Position numbers and translations under genes: made by a program. From contig NZ_NEFZ01000006.1 of the NCBI RefSeq assembly GCF_002135205.1, forward strand, positions 62,001 through 126,000: a DNA stretch of 64,000 nucleotides. The letters are read 5' to 3'. The stretch is from Acinetobacter sp. ANC 4204. GTDB lineage: Bacteria; Pseudomonadota; Gammaproteobacteria; Pseudomonadales; Moraxellaceae. This document shows positions 1 to 9,769 of this stretch, in pieces. Below the pieces are notes generated by a model. The model was given only the letters and a program-made list of their open reading frames with translations, had not been told where the DNA came from and did no database searches. How positions within the stretch are numbered: the stretch's first letter is position 1; every line of letters begins with the position of its first letter.

Positions 1-1032
1 ATCAACCACATCATCCAAACGAAGTTTTTCCATCAATACAGGTAAAATACTGACCAGAATTCCAGCAAAGGCTCCACTCATCACTGCAAAAAGTGGGCTC
101 ATGGTTGCACAGCCTGCGGTGATTGCAACCAACCCACCTAAAGACGCATTAATCGTGCCTCGCATTAAAATCGCTTTACCTCGAATCAGGGTATAGACCA
201 TGTAGGCAACGGCCGAAGCACACGCCGCTAAATGCGTGTTTAGGGCTATACGCCCAATACTCACTTCAGCTTTAACGGTAGAAGCAGCATTAAAACCAAA
301 CCATGCTAGCCATAAAATAAAACCACCTAGCGCCACCAGCGGTAAATTATGTCCAGCCAAATAGTGAACTTGCCCATTGCGACCAAAACGTCCGAGTCGT
401 GGCCCAAGCACAATAATACCCGCCAGAGCCACCCATCCACCAATCGAGTGCACAACAGTTGAACCTGCAAAGTCGATAAACCCTAGAGCCTTCAACCAGC
501 CCTCGCCGTCAAACAAACTTCCCCAAGCCCATGCCCCAAAGATCGGATAAATCAAACCGCTCACTACTGCCGCACTGACAATATAGGCTACAAAGTGAAT
601 ACGCTCTGCCATTGCGCCACTGGCAATAGTGGTGGCAGTTGCAGCAAACATCATTTGGAAGAACAATAAATTCCAATGCCATCCATCCATTTCATTGGGT
701 GCAAAATGAGAAGTTCCGATCCAGCCAGTTTGGTTTACCCCAAACATTAAGCCAAAGCCAATCAACCAAAACACCAAGCCCCCTAAACATGCATCCATAT
801 AGTTTTTCATGAGTACATTAATCGTATTTTTAGAACGAACTGAACCACTTTCAATCAGTGCAAAACCCGCTTGCATAAAAAACACCAAGATACCACCTAG
901 CACCACCCAGACACTGTCTAAAGATAGGCGAATTTCTTGTATATTGGCTGCACTCACCACAGGTTCAACTGCCCAGGTTGAGCTAGAACACAATAAATAT
1001 AGCCCTGCTAAAATTTGAAGTTTTTTCATCAT
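1..1032 (-). CDS. amt: Ammonium transporter (Amt family), 3' part outside window
   Basis: Reading the minus strand from about 1032 gives an N-terminal signal-like segment (MMKKLQILAGLYLL, ending near a TWA cleavage site) and then Amt features: a QAGFALIESGSVR stretch, a NYMDACLGGLVFW segment, the conserved FAGSTVVHSIGGW motif and a GGFILWLAWFGFNAAS motif. These are typical of the trimeric inner-membrane NH3/NH4+ channel, here with a periplasmic leader as in AmtB. The frame runs off the left edge, so the C-terminus is missing. Two adjacent ATG codons (1030-1032 and 1027-1029) follow a GGGGG purine run; either could be the start. No glnK is seen upstream, although amt is often linked to glnK. 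Confidence 0.93.
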   Translation of the reverse strand, partial: MMKKLQILAGLYLLCSSSTWAVEPVVSAANIQEIRLSLDSVWVVLGGILVFFMQAGFALIESGSVRSKNTINVLMKNYMDACLGGLVFWLIGFGLMFGVNQTGWIGTSHFAPNEMDGWHWNLLFFQMMFAATATTIASGAMAERIHFVAYIVSAAVVSGLIYPIFGAWAWGSLFDGEGWLKALGFIDFAGSTVVHSIGGWVALAGIIVLGPRLGRFGRNGQVHYLAGHNLPLVALGGFILWLAWFGFNAASTVKAEVSIGRIALNTHLAACASAVAYMVYTLIRGKAILMRGTINASLGGLVAITAGCATMSPLFAVMSGAFAGILVSILPVLMEKLRLDDVVD

Positions 1033-1330
1033 TATCCCCCAAAGAACCGAAATAAAAATTGCAACAAATATGCCAATTTCTAGGGATATACTTAATTTTC
1101 TATATATATTTCAAAACATTTATTTGATCAAAAGTTCCAGTAACTCAACCTTTTTCAACCTTATTTTCACATAAACAATCTTTCTAAAATTTAAAACCCA
1201 TTTCTCTTATTGCATAGAAAACACATACATTCTGCCTTACATCACGCGTACTCGAGCTAATGTCATTCAAATATTAAAACGATGTTGCTTTGAGACCCTT
1301 TTCAGAAAGACGCCAAACCTCTCACATAAA

Positions 1331-1356
1331 AAAAGTGACCCGAAAGAGTCACTTTT
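1331..1356 (-). terminator. Rho-independent terminator of the RND efflux operon
   Basis: A 9-bp perfect stem (AAAAGTGAC / GTCACTTTT) with a short loop lies just after the outer-membrane-factor gene. Read on the minus strand it is followed by a run of seven T. The rest of 1033-1382 is AT-rich spacer in which I see no gene. Confidence 0.8.
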
Positions 1357-1382
1357 ATAAAACAACGAACCCATTCAATTTT

Positions 1383-2789
1383 TTATTGTGCGTCAGCCCC
1401 CCCGCCTAAGACCTTATATAACGTGACACGATTGGTGGCTTCCTCTAGAACCAACGTAACAAGTTCTTGCTGTGCACTATAATATGTTCGCTGCGCAGTC
1501 AGGGCCGTCAAATAGCTATCCAAACCTTCTTTGTACCGGGCAGTAGATAAACGATAACTACGTTCCGAGGAACGGACTAGGTCTTTTTGTGCATCAAGTT
1601 GCGCTTCAATATTCTGACGCACAGCCAAAGCATCTGCTACATCAGAAAAAGCGGTTTGAATCGCTTTCTCATATTGTGCAATATAGATATTTTTCTGAAT
1701 TTTGGCTGAATCTAAAGAAGCTTTAAGCTCCCCTCCTTGGAAAATAGGCACAGAGATCGTTGGTATAAACGACCATGTACCAGTTCCAGCACTAAACAGC
1801 TTTTCTAAATCGCTACTGCTTCGCCCAGCCGTGGTGGTTAATGAAATGGTTGGAAAGAAAGCTGCTCTTGCGGCTCCGATGTCAGCATTTGCCCCCTTTA
1901 AGAGATGCTCTACATATAAAACATCGGGGTGGTTTTGCAGCATGCTCGAAGATAAGTTTGCAGCAATTGGAGCCAGACGTATGGATTGCAAATCTATATC
2001 ATTTGAGGGAAGAAACTCAGCTGGTACAGCAGTGCCTACGATTAAGTTCAATGCATTCTGCGCTTGAGCCAAAGCCTTCTTGTAACTGGCAATATCAGCC
2101 TTGGCACTATCGACACTGGTTTTAATTTCCTCATAGTCTAGGGCAGAAGATATACCTTCTTTATATTTGGCATAAGTGAGTTTGAGTGTTTTTTCCTGAC
2201 TGGCCAGCGTGCTTTCTGCGATGCGCAATTGTTGCTGATAAGCTGCAATCGTCAACCAATCACTGGCAACCTCTGCAACCAAGCTCATACGCGAACTACG
2301 TTGTGTTTCAGCGGTTGCAAAATAGCTTTCTAAAGACTCAGTATTCAAACTTCGAATACGACCAAACAAATCAAGCTCCCAACTGGTAAATCCTACAGAA
2401 AACTCACTAGAGCGACTGATTTGGCTTTGCCCCGATGAGGATTGTGCTTTAGATGCAGATTGAGATACAGATGCACTTACACTTGGATATAAGTCTGCTT
2501 TCTGAATGCGATATTGTGCTCTAGCTTTATCAATATTCAACATCGCCATACGCAAGTCACGATTATTATCTAAAGACATCGCAATGACTTTTTGTAAGCG
2601 AGTATCAAGAAAAATAGTGCGCCACTGTATATCTGCAACTGGTTGAGAAGAGCTCTCCCCCACAGCCTGATTATTAAATGACGTTGCGACAGGCGATGTT
2701 GGTTGACTATATTCTGGATTGAGATTCATGCACCCCGTCATTCCCAGAAAACACAGCCCCACTGCGCCATATTTATAGTTCAACAACAT
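1383..2789 (-). CDS. RND efflux outer-membrane factor (OprM/AdeK-type lipoprotein)
   Basis: A 468-aa TolC/OprM-family protein that forms the trimeric outer-membrane exit duct of a tripartite multidrug pump. An N-terminal lipoprotein signal ends in a lipobox (GMTGC, Cys about residue 20). Two OMF repeats follow, with long Ala/Gln/Ser-rich coiled-coil helices and the family's second-repeat wording (HPDVLYVEHLLKGANADIGAARAAFFP). Length matches the family. Its ATG overlaps the stop of the RND gene as TAATG, so the two are translationally coupled. It is the last gene of a regulator-MFP-RND-OMF order. It resembles AdeK but is divergent, so no symbol is given. Confidence 0.93.
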   Translation of the reverse strand: MLLNYKYGAVGLCFLGMTGCMNLNPEYSQPTSPVATSFNNQAVGESSSQPVADIQWRTIFLDTRLQKVIAMSLDNNRDLRMAMLNIDKARAQYRIQKADLYPSVSASVSQSASKAQSSSGQSQISRSSEFSVGFTSWELDLFGRIRSLNTESLESYFATAETQRSSRMSLVAEVASDWLTIAAYQQQLRIAESTLASQEKTLKLTYAKYKEGISSALDYEEIKTSVDSAKADIASYKKALAQAQNALNLIVGTAVPAEFLPSNDIDLQSIRLAPIAANLSSSMLQNHPDVLYVEHLLKGANADIGAARAAFFPTISLTTTAGRSSSDLEKLFSAGTGTWSFIPTISVPIFQGGELKASLDSAKIQKNIYIAQYEKAIQTAFSDVADALAVRQNIEAQLDAQKDLVRSSERSYRLSTARYKEGLDSYLTALTAQRTYYSAQQELVTLVLEEATNRVTLYKVLGGGADAQ

Positions 2790-5700
2790 TATGAATGCTC
2801 CTGTGGTAATTCAGCTGTTTTCTTTTTGGAAAAAATGCTACGGATAAGAACATAGAATAAAGGGACAAAGAAAATACCAAGTGCCGTAGACAATAATGTT
2901 CCACCAAAAACACCTGTTCCTAAAGAGTGACGCCCGCCTGAACCTGCTCCCGTACTAATCACCAAAGGCAATACCCCGAGTAAGAACGCAAATGATGTCA
3001 TTAGAATTGGACGCAGACGCATTTTAGTTGCATGTAAGGTTGCAGCTATTAAGGTTTCACCTTTTTCTTCTAACTCTTTAGCAAATTCCACGATCAAAAT
3101 CGCATTTTTCGAAGCCAGACCGATGGTTGTCAGCAAGCCAACTTGAAAATAAATGTCATTAGATAAGCCTCGCAACGTTGTAAATAATAAAGCGCCCAAC
3201 ACACCAATCGGCACGACAAGTAAAACAGAAAAAGGAATCGACCAACTTTCGTATAAAGCCGCTAAACACAAGAATACAAACAGGATTGAAATAGCATATA
3301 GCAGGGGTGCCATATTGCCCGACTGCTGTTCTTGATAAGACAAGCCAGACCACGCATAGCCAAAACCATTTGGCAATTGTTTGACTAAGTTTTGCATTTC
3401 TGCCATCGCTGTTCCAGAACTCACTCCTTCTGCAGCTTGCCCTGAAATTTCCATTGCGGAAGAACCATTAAAACGAGCTAAAGAAGACGGCGCAAAGTTC
3501 CATTTACTTTCAGTGAAAGCAGAAAATGGCACCATATCATTATCATCATTTCGAACGTACCAGCGATTAATATCGCTAGGTAACATACGCGCAGACGCTT
3601 CACCTTGCACATAAACCTTTTTAACACGCCCATTATTTACAAAGTCATTGACATAGCTACTGCCCAAAGCAGTTGATAAAACATCATCAATATCACTTTG
3701 ACTGACTTTTAAAGCACCTGCTTTGGAGTCATTAATTTTCAAGGCAAATGTAGGTGCATCTTCTAAGCTGCCATAGCGAACAGCCGTAAGCTTTTCATTT
3801 TGCTGAGCGAGTTTTAGAAGCTGATCACGGGCCGAAACCAATGCATCATGCCCAGCTCCACCCAAATCTGTCAGCTCCATGGTGAAACCTGAGCCTTGTC
3901 CCAAACCCGGAATCCCAGAGGGTGCCATGGCAAAAATCTGCGCATCTTTAAACTTAGAAGCCATATCTTTGGTAATACGGTTCCCAACACTTGTAGCATC
4001 GGTAGAACGTTCAGACCAATCTTTTAACTTAATGAATCCCATTCCTGAGTTCTGACCACTACCTCCAGTACTAAAACCAGCAACACTCATCACCGATTCC
4101 ACTTCAGGTTGCTTTTCTACATAGTTAGCAACTTGATCCATAACACGCACAGTTTGTTGTTGCGTCGCACCTGATGGTAGTTTGATTGACACCATCAACA
4201 TGCCCTGATCTTCTTCAGGTAAAAATGCTGTTGGAAGTTTCCAAAACAGCCCCGCAATAGAAACAACAATGAGTAAATAAGCCACCAGACCTAGACGTTT
4301 ATGAGCAAGTATCCATTTCACACCACGGTTATAGCGCTCGGTATTGGTATTAAATGTCTGGTTAAACCACTGAAAAAATCGAGAAAGCACGCCTGTTTTT
4401 TTCTCAGTTCCATTTTGATGAATTGGCTTCAACAAGGTTGCACATAATGCAGGGGTAATCGTCATTGCAACAATCACCGAGAGAATCATCGCAGAGGCAA
4501 TCGTAATAGAGAACTGGCGATAAATGGCTCCTGTAGAACCACTAAAGAATGCCATGGGAATAAATACCGCCGTCAGTACTAAAGCAATACCAATAAGCGC
4601 ACCTGTAATTTGCCCCATTGATTTTTCAGCAGCCGCCTTAGGTGATAGTCCCTCCTCTTGCATGATCCGTTCAACGTTTTCCACCACAACAATCGCGTCG
4701 TCCACCAAAAGACCAATCGCCAACACCATGGCAAACATTGATAAGGTATTAATGGAATAACCCAAAATAGACAACACGCCAAAGGTCCCCATGAGCACAA
4801 CAGGAACGGCAACTGCAGGAATTAAAGTAATACGCCAGTTTTGCAAAAACAGATACATAATAATGATGACCAGCGCAATTGCTTCAAATAAGGTCTTCAC
4901 TACTTCTTCTATCGAAATTTTGACAAAGGGTGCTGTGCTATAGGCAACCTTATAGTTCACACCCGTAGGAAAGAACGCTTTGAGCTCTTGTAATTTTGCT
5001 TCTACCGCATTTGAAACATCTAAAGCATTTGCACCAGCTGCAAGCTCAATCCCCATGCCTGCTGCATTCTTACCATTGAACTTACTCAAGGCCGCATAGT
5101 CTTCACTGCCGAGTTCAACATTTGCCACATCAGATAGCCGAACCTCCGCTCCACTTTCATCTGACTTTAAAATAATATTTTTAAACTGATCCACTGTTTT
5201 TAAGCGACTACGTGCCGTTACCGTGGCACTCAATTCCTGCCCATTTACAGCAGGTAAAGCGCCAAGGGAACCTGCCGCAACATCGCTATTTTGTGCTTGA
5301 ATAGCCGTTACAATATCACTGGGTACTAAAGAATAGGTTTTGAGTTTTTCTGGATTTAGCCAGATTCGCATGGAATACTGCGAACCCATCACTTGAACAT
5401 TACCAACACCACTGACTCGACTCACTTGGTCTTTTACACTAGACACCATGTAATCTGCCAAGTCCGTACCATTCATACTGCCATCTTCTGAGATAAAACT
5501 CAGCACCATAAAGATACTACCTGAAGACTTGGTCACCGTCAGACCATTGTCCTGCACGGATTCTGGCAAAGAGGATTCCGCTTGCTTCAACTTATTCTGG
5601 ACTTGAACTTGTGCCGTATCTGGGTCTGTCCCTGAAGCAAACGTTAAGGTTACCGAAGAGCTCCCTGAGGATGAACTACTTGATGACATATACAGTAAAT

Positions 5701-5920
5701 TATCCAACCCCGTCATACTTTGCTCAATCACTTGCGTCACTGAGTTTTCTGTCGTTTCAGCTGAAGCACCTGTATAAGTTGCACTGATACTGACTGTTGG
5801 AGGAGCAATGTCAGGATATTGCTCAATAGGTAAAGTATATATAGAAAGTGCACCCGCCAAGGTGATCACAATTGCAATGACCCATGCAAAAATAGGTCTG
5901 TTAATAAAGAAACGAGCCAT
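2789..5920 (-). CDS. RND multidrug efflux permease, HAE1 family (AcrB/AdeJ-like)
   Basis: A 1043-aa inner-membrane proton/drug antiporter with the full 12-TM HAE1 layout. It starts MARFFINRPIFAWVIAI, the standard AcrB-type N-terminus, and has the TM4 double aspartate (GLLVDDAIVVVENVERIM), the FLPEEDQG loop and the second-half ASKNAILIVEFAKELEEKGE motif. An unusual Ser-rich run (about residues 79-88) sits in the first porter region. It is closer in feel to AdeJ than to AdeB, but with many differences. It is 8 bp downstream of the membrane-fusion gene and overlaps the outer-membrane-factor gene by one base, so the three are one operon. Substrates cannot be read from sequence. Confidence 0.95.
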   Translation of the reverse strand: MARFFINRPIFAWVIAIVITLAGALSIYTLPIEQYPDIAPPTVSISATYTGASAETTENSVTQVIEQSMTGLDNLLYMSSSSSSSGSSSVTLTFASGTDPDTAQVQVQNKLKQAESSLPESVQDNGLTVTKSSGSIFMVLSFISEDGSMNGTDLADYMVSSVKDQVSRVSGVGNVQVMGSQYSMRIWLNPEKLKTYSLVPSDIVTAIQAQNSDVAAGSLGALPAVNGQELSATVTARSRLKTVDQFKNIILKSDESGAEVRLSDVANVELGSEDYAALSKFNGKNAAGMGIELAAGANALDVSNAVEAKLQELKAFFPTGVNYKVAYSTAPFVKISIEEVVKTLFEAIALVIIIMYLFLQNWRITLIPAVAVPVVLMGTFGVLSILGYSINTLSMFAMVLAIGLLVDDAIVVVENVERIMQEEGLSPKAAAEKSMGQITGALIGIALVLTAVFIPMAFFSGSTGAIYRQFSITIASAMILSVIVAMTITPALCATLLKPIHQNGTEKKTGVLSRFFQWFNQTFNTNTERYNRGVKWILAHKRLGLVAYLLIVVSIAGLFWKLPTAFLPEEDQGMLMVSIKLPSGATQQQTVRVMDQVANYVEKQPEVESVMSVAGFSTGGSGQNSGMGFIKLKDWSERSTDATSVGNRITKDMASKFKDAQIFAMAPSGIPGLGQGSGFTMELTDLGGAGHDALVSARDQLLKLAQQNEKLTAVRYGSLEDAPTFALKINDSKAGALKVSQSDIDDVLSTALGSSYVNDFVNNGRVKKVYVQGEASARMLPSDINRWYVRNDDNDMVPFSAFTESKWNFAPSSLARFNGSSAMEISGQAAEGVSSGTAMAEMQNLVKQLPNGFGYAWSGLSYQEQQSGNMAPLLYAISILFVFLCLAALYESWSIPFSVLLVVPIGVLGALLFTTLRGLSNDIYFQVGLLTTIGLASKNAILIVEFAKELEEKGETLIAATLHATKMRLRPILMTSFAFLLGVLPLVISTGAGSGGRHSLGTGVFGGTLLSTALGIFFVPLFYVLIRSIFSKKKTAELPQEHS

Positions 5921-5928
5921 TGTTCATC

Positions 5929-7104
5929 CTATTTTTGATCTGAGGTCACTGAATTACTTGCAGTTGCTTGCTGTACCACTTTCACGGTATTCCCCGAAGA
6001 AACAGTACTCACACCTTCAACAATCAACTTCTCCCCAGCTTTTAGACCAGAGGTCACCACCCACTGGTTGCCTTGTGCATCCGAGGTTTCGACGGTACGT
6101 TCAACCACCTTATTGTCTGCACCGACCAACTTCACAACAGGATCTCCCTTATGATTTCGGGTCACTGCCTTTTGTGGAATCAGAATAGCCTGATGATTAA
6201 CTGCTAATGGTAGCTCTGCCTTAACATAAGCACCTGGAAGCAATAGATATTTAGGATTTGGAACAATAGCTCTTAAATTTACCGTACCCGTTCCAGTATC
6301 AACGGACGTTCCAATAAATTCGAGCGTCCCCGTATGTTCATAAGTCGAACCATCTTCCATAATAATACTGACAGGCACCTTACCATTAGGGGCATTCAAT
6401 GTTCCCTTATCAATTTGCTTTCTCAGATTAAGTAACTCAGTGCTCGATAGCGTGATATCAACATAAATTGGGTTTAATTGTTGGATCGTTGTCAATGCGG
6501 TCGTTTGCTCAGCCGTCACCAGTGCACCAGGAGTATATGTAGACGTGGCAATCCGTCCTGAGATCGGGGCACGTATTGAGGTATAGCCCAAATTAATTTT
6601 GGCTGTATTTAACGCCGCTTTTGCAGAAATAACGGCTGCTTCTTGTTCTTTTAAAGTTGCTTGAGCATCAAGGGCATCTTGCTGACTAACCGCTTCAATT
6701 GCGAGAAGGTTTTTATAACGTTGCGCTTTGGGCTTTGCGGCAAGCAAACTCGCCTCAGCTTCAACTAAATCACCACGCGCACTTTCATGTGCTGCTTGAT
6801 ACAGTTTAGAATCGAGCTGATACAATACCTGACCAGCTTGTACATAATCTCCTTCCTTAAAAAGCCGCTTTTCAATAATACCACTCACTTGAGGCCTGAC
6901 ATCTGAGGTCAAATAAGCCGTTGTCCGACCAGCCAAGGTTTGTTTCATGTCCATAGACTGAGGTTGGATCGTCATCACCTCTACTTCAGTTACAGACTTT
7001 TGTGGAGCGACCTGCTCTTGATCACAAGCAGATAAGGTAAGACCAAGACAGCATATAATCATTCCTGTCAGAAAAGCCTTTTTGAATACTACCGATTTTT
7101 TCAT
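5929..7104 (-). CDS. RND periplasmic adaptor (membrane fusion lipoprotein, AcrA/AdeI-like)
   Basis: This adaptor links the RND pump to the outer-membrane duct. From the ATG at 7104 it starts MKKSVVFKKAFLTGMIICC and carries a lipobox (LSAC), which is why this start is preferred over an in-frame ATG 15 codons upstream (7149) that would spoil the signal. The barrel-sandwich and hairpin follow: VRPQVSGIIEKRLFKEGDYV, a coiled-coil Ala/Gln region, then INLGYTSIRAPISGRI, the beta-barrel and a membrane-proximal domain. The C-terminus is an Asn/Ser/Val-rich tail. It lies 26 bases after the tetR-family gene on the same strand and 8 bases before the permease gene, and is probably co-transcribed with both. 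Confidence 0.93.
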   Translation of the reverse strand: MKKSVVFKKAFLTGMIICCLGLTLSACDQEQVAPQKSVTEVEVMTIQPQSMDMKQTLAGRTTAYLTSDVRPQVSGIIEKRLFKEGDYVQAGQVLYQLDSKLYQAAHESARGDLVEAEASLLAAKPKAQRYKNLLAIEAVSQQDALDAQATLKEQEAAVISAKAALNTAKINLGYTSIRAPISGRIATSTYTPGALVTAEQTTALTTIQQLNPIYVDITLSSTELLNLRKQIDKGTLNAPNGKVPVSIIMEDGSTYEHTGTLEFIGTSVDTGTGTVNLRAIVPNPKYLLLPGAYVKAELPLAVNHQAILIPQKAVTRNHKGDPVVKLVGADNKVVERTVETSDAQGNQWVVTSGLKAGEKLIVEGVSTVSSGNTVKVVQQATASNSVTSDQK

Positions 7105-7175
7105 TGCACACGCACACCTAGATTTGAAAAAAGACTGAACCCACCACATTAAATTTAAGAAATAAAATATTGTAT

Positions 7176-7799
7176 TTATTGAATATTATTTTCTTTCTCT
7201 TTCACTTCACCAAATAAGGAATCCATTGCTGTTAACATCGTTTCATAAATACGCTGTAAAATAGCCTGATCAACATCTTGCGAATACCCTTTCGCCGTTC
7301 TCAAAATGACGCCCTCCGTTAACGTGGCAACCACCTCAGCAATTGCTCTTATTTCTTGTGGAGACGCGGTTTTGTAATATTCTTTTAAAATATACAAACC
7401 TTGCTCCTGCATTTTTTTTTCTGATTTTTCAATAGTTTCGATTATTTTATTATTGCCACTAATATTGAGAACTTCATATAACAAAGATAATTCTTCAGAA
7501 CTCATATTATTAGGATGCCCACTGGCAAGCTCCTGAGCCTTTATATGTACATCGTGTCGGTGAAAGCCAGGAGTGCAAATGCGCTTGTCCGTAATACTCA
7601 AAATCATATTTTCTATGATTTCATCTTTATCTTGAAAACAGCGATAAATTTGTCCGGGACCTAATCCACTGGCCTTTGCAATGTCTGCAATTGAAAGTTG
7701 ATCTAAACCATGTGCTACAGTTAACTCTATAGCTTTATCAATAATAAGTTGTTTTCTTTTGTTCTGTTTTTCCGTGCGAGATAACGGGTGCAAGTCCAT
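7176..7799 (-). CDS. TetR-family regulator of the RND efflux operon
   Basis: A 207-aa one-component repressor-like protein. Residues about 12-60 form the TetR helix-turn-helix (IIDKAIELTVAHGLDQLSI, then DIAKASGLGPGQIYRCFQDK). The C-terminal part is the variable ligand-binding/dimer domain. It is the first gene of the pump operon, with its stop 27 nt before the next coding region. A perfect palindrome lies 14 bp upstream of its start. The natural inference is autorepression plus control of the pump, relieved by a pump substrate. This layout differs from adeABC (two-component), adeFGH (LysR) and adeIJK (unlinked TetR AdeN). The ligand is unknown. Confidence 0.92.
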   Translation of the reverse strand: MDLHPLSRTEKQNKRKQLIIDKAIELTVAHGLDQLSIADIAKASGLGPGQIYRCFQDKDEIIENMILSITDKRICTPGFHRHDVHIKAQELASGHPNNMSSEELSLLYEVLNISGNNKIIETIEKSEKKMQEQGLYILKEYYKTASPQEIRAIAEVVATLTEGVILRTAKGYSQDVDQAILQRIYETMLTAMDSLFGEVKEKENNIQ

Positions 7800-7813
7800 A
7801 ATAAGGTTTAGCC

Positions 7814-7839
7814 AAATTGAGAATAATAATTCTCAATTT
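7814..7839. promoter_or_regulatory. Perfect palindrome, likely TetR operator
   Basis: AAATTGAGAAT at 7814-7824 is followed by AATA and then its exact reverse complement ATTCTCAATTT at 7829-7839. The 11-bp arms sit 15-40 bp upstream of the tetR-family ATG, where a promoter or 5' leader would be. Position and symmetry fit a TetR dimer site. It lacks a T-run, so a terminator role is unlikely. Confidence 0.7.
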
Positions 7840-7931
7840 AAACACCTAAATACAAATCAGCATGCTGATTTCTTATACAAAATGTGTCTTTGTGAGGTTT
7901 TTTTGTAACTAAAGAGCTTTGGCCCTAAAAC

Positions 7932-7957
7932 AAAAAAACCACCCGAAGGTGGTCTTT
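7932..7957 (-). terminator. Terminator of the pnt operon
   Basis: On the minus strand, ACCACC and GGTGGT arms around a short TTCG-type loop are followed by a run of T, 20 bases past the pntB stop codon. Confidence 0.8.
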
Positions 7958-7976
7958 ATACAATCCAGGAGGAGGA

Positions 7977-9431
7977 TTAGTGTCCACCACCATTAATTGC
8001 TTTGGTCATATCTTCAACCACTTTTTTCGCATCACCAAAGATCATCATGGTTTTTTCATTGTAGAACAAGTCATTATCTAAGCCCGCATAACCTGTTGCC
8101 ATAGAACGTTTGATCACCATGATGGTACGTGCTTTATGTGCTTCAAGAATTGGCATGCCGTAGATTGGAGATGTCGGATCATCTTTCGCCGCAGGGTTAA
8201 CCACGTCGTTTGCACCAATTACCAGTACTACATCTGTTGCAGGGAAATCTGAGTTGATCTCATCCATTTCTAAGATGTCTTCATACGCAACATCTGCTTC
8301 TGCTAACAATACGTTCATGTGACCCGGCATACGACCAGCCACTGGGTGAATCGCGAAGCGAACTTTTACGCCCTGCTCTTTTAAGATTTCACACAATTCT
8401 TTAACTGCATTTTGTGCACGACCTTGCGCCATACCATAACCCGGCACGATCACAACGCTGTCTGCATTTGACATCAAGAAACCTGCGTCATCTGCTGAAC
8501 CAGAACGGTGATTACGCTGTGCTTGTTCACCTTTATTCGCAGAAGCCACTGCTGCACCGCCCATCGCACCACCAAACAAAACGTTGATGATCGAACGGTT
8601 CATCGCTTTACACATGATGTAAGACAGAATCGCACCAGAAGAACCCACCAGTGAACCTGCAACGATCAACATATTGTTTTCAAGCGTGAAACCAATACCT
8701 GCTGCTGCCCAACCAGAGAATGAGTTCAACAGTGATACCACCACTGGCATATCACCACCACCAACAGGCGCAATCCACACCCAACCGAATGCAAGTGCAA
8801 GTGCAGTCATTGCCCAAAATGCAGTCATGTTACCCGTGGTGAAGAAATACACACCACATGCCAACATTGCAAGGAAAATCAGCGCTTGTACAGGTTTAAC
8901 CCATGCACCAGAAATGGTTTTTGCCCATTTTTTCGCAGCCAACTTACCATAAGCAAATACAGACGCTGTAAAGGTAATCGCACCAACGAAACAACCCACG
9001 AACAATTCAAACAAATGAACCTTGCTCATGTGGGCATGTTGTACACCCGCAGCAGTTAATGCAGCTTCATTTTGTGCAAATAAAGCAGTGAGTTGGTTAT
9101 TGTGTAGAATTGCAGCAATCGCAATCAATACCGCAGCCAAGCCCACCAAAGAGTGCATCAATGCAACCGTTTCAGGCATTTGTGTCATAGGTACAGTACG
9201 TGCACGGGCAATACCCACAAGTGCACCCAGTACCATTGCCCCGCCAATCATCCAAATCACTGGATGATCTGCCACAAAGAAAGTAGTGATCACCGCAATC
9301 GCCATTGCGATCATGCCGTAACGGTTACCTTGAATGGCAGTTTTAGGACCTGACAAACCACGTAAAGTTAGGATAAAGAGGACAGCACCAATCAGGTAGA
9401 ACCAATCCGCATAGTCTCGAATGAATTCCAT
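7977..9431 (-). CDS. pntB: NAD(P) transhydrogenase subunit beta
   Basis: A 484-aa PntB. The N-terminal half holds the multi-spanning proton-channel domain dII. The C-terminal part is the NADP(H)-binding domain dIII, with the VVIVPGYGMAQGRAQ motif, the HPVAGRMPGHMNVLLAEA stretch and VLVIGANDVVNPAAKDDPTSPIYGMPIL. The complex uses the proton gradient to drive hydride transfer from NADH to NADP+ at the inner membrane. It is the last gene of pntAA-pntAB-pntB, 3 bases after pntAB. Length and motifs are normal. Confidence 0.97.
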   Translation of the reverse strand: MEFIRDYADWFYLIGAVLFILTLRGLSGPKTAIQGNRYGMIAMAIAVITTFFVADHPVIWMIGGAMVLGALVGIARARTVPMTQMPETVALMHSLVGLAAVLIAIAAILHNNQLTALFAQNEAALTAAGVQHAHMSKVHLFELFVGCFVGAITFTASVFAYGKLAAKKWAKTISGAWVKPVQALIFLAMLACGVYFFTTGNMTAFWAMTALALAFGWVWIAPVGGGDMPVVVSLLNSFSGWAAAGIGFTLENNMLIVAGSLVGSSGAILSYIMCKAMNRSIINVLFGGAMGGAAVASANKGEQAQRNHRSGSADDAGFLMSNADSVVIVPGYGMAQGRAQNAVKELCEILKEQGVKVRFAIHPVAGRMPGHMNVLLAEADVAYEDILEMDEINSDFPATDVVLVIGANDVVNPAAKDDPTSPIYGMPILEAHKARTIMVIKRSMATGYAGLDNDLFYNEKTMMIFGDAKKVVEDMTKAINGGGH

Positions 9432-9434
9432 ATA

Positions 9435-9758
9435 TTAGCCCTCTTTTTTCTTTTGCTTTGGCTTGAACATTTCAAGCATACGCGCTGTTACTGCGAAGCC
9501 ACCAAAAATGTTGATACTTGCTAAGAACACTGCAATCGCACCTAAGATGCTCACCACGTTAACGCTTTGGAATGCGACATTGGCATCAACCCCAATCGCA
9601 GGTAAGCCTACAGTTTGGATCATCGCACCCACAATAATGATGGATGACAAAGCATTGGTTACTGCCATAAGCGGTGTATGTAATGCTGGCGTTACGCCCC
9701 ACACCACGTAGTACCCTACAAAGATGGCAAGGACGAAAATTGTAATTGTTTCAACCAT
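9435..9758 (-). CDS. pntAB: NAD(P) transhydrogenase subunit alpha, membrane part (PntAB)
   Basis: A 107-aa protein with about three membrane segments (starting [20 protein letters not shown], with [20 protein letters not shown] in the middle). It matches the C-terminal membrane portion of PntA that is fused in E. coli but separate in Acinetobacter and Rhodospirillum. It ends in a Lys-rich tail (KPKQKKKEG). It lies between pntAA (11 bases upstream) and pntB, and builds domain dII together with PntB. Confidence 0.95.
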   Translation of the reverse strand: MVETITIFVLAIFVGYYVVWGVTPALHTPLMAVTNALSSIIIVGAMIQTVGLPAIGVDANVAFQSVNVVSILGAIAVFLASINIFGGFAVTARMLEMFKPKQKKKEG

Positions 9759-9769
9759 GATCTATCTCC

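Noticed and set aside
809..1018. Forward-strand frame across the amt gene
   Set aside because: It lies opposite the clear amt reading frame and has no ribosome site or family features.
5808..6188. 126-aa frame on the plus strand across the pump genes
   Set aside because: Runs opposite the permease start and adaptor end; composition and content are those of a shadow.
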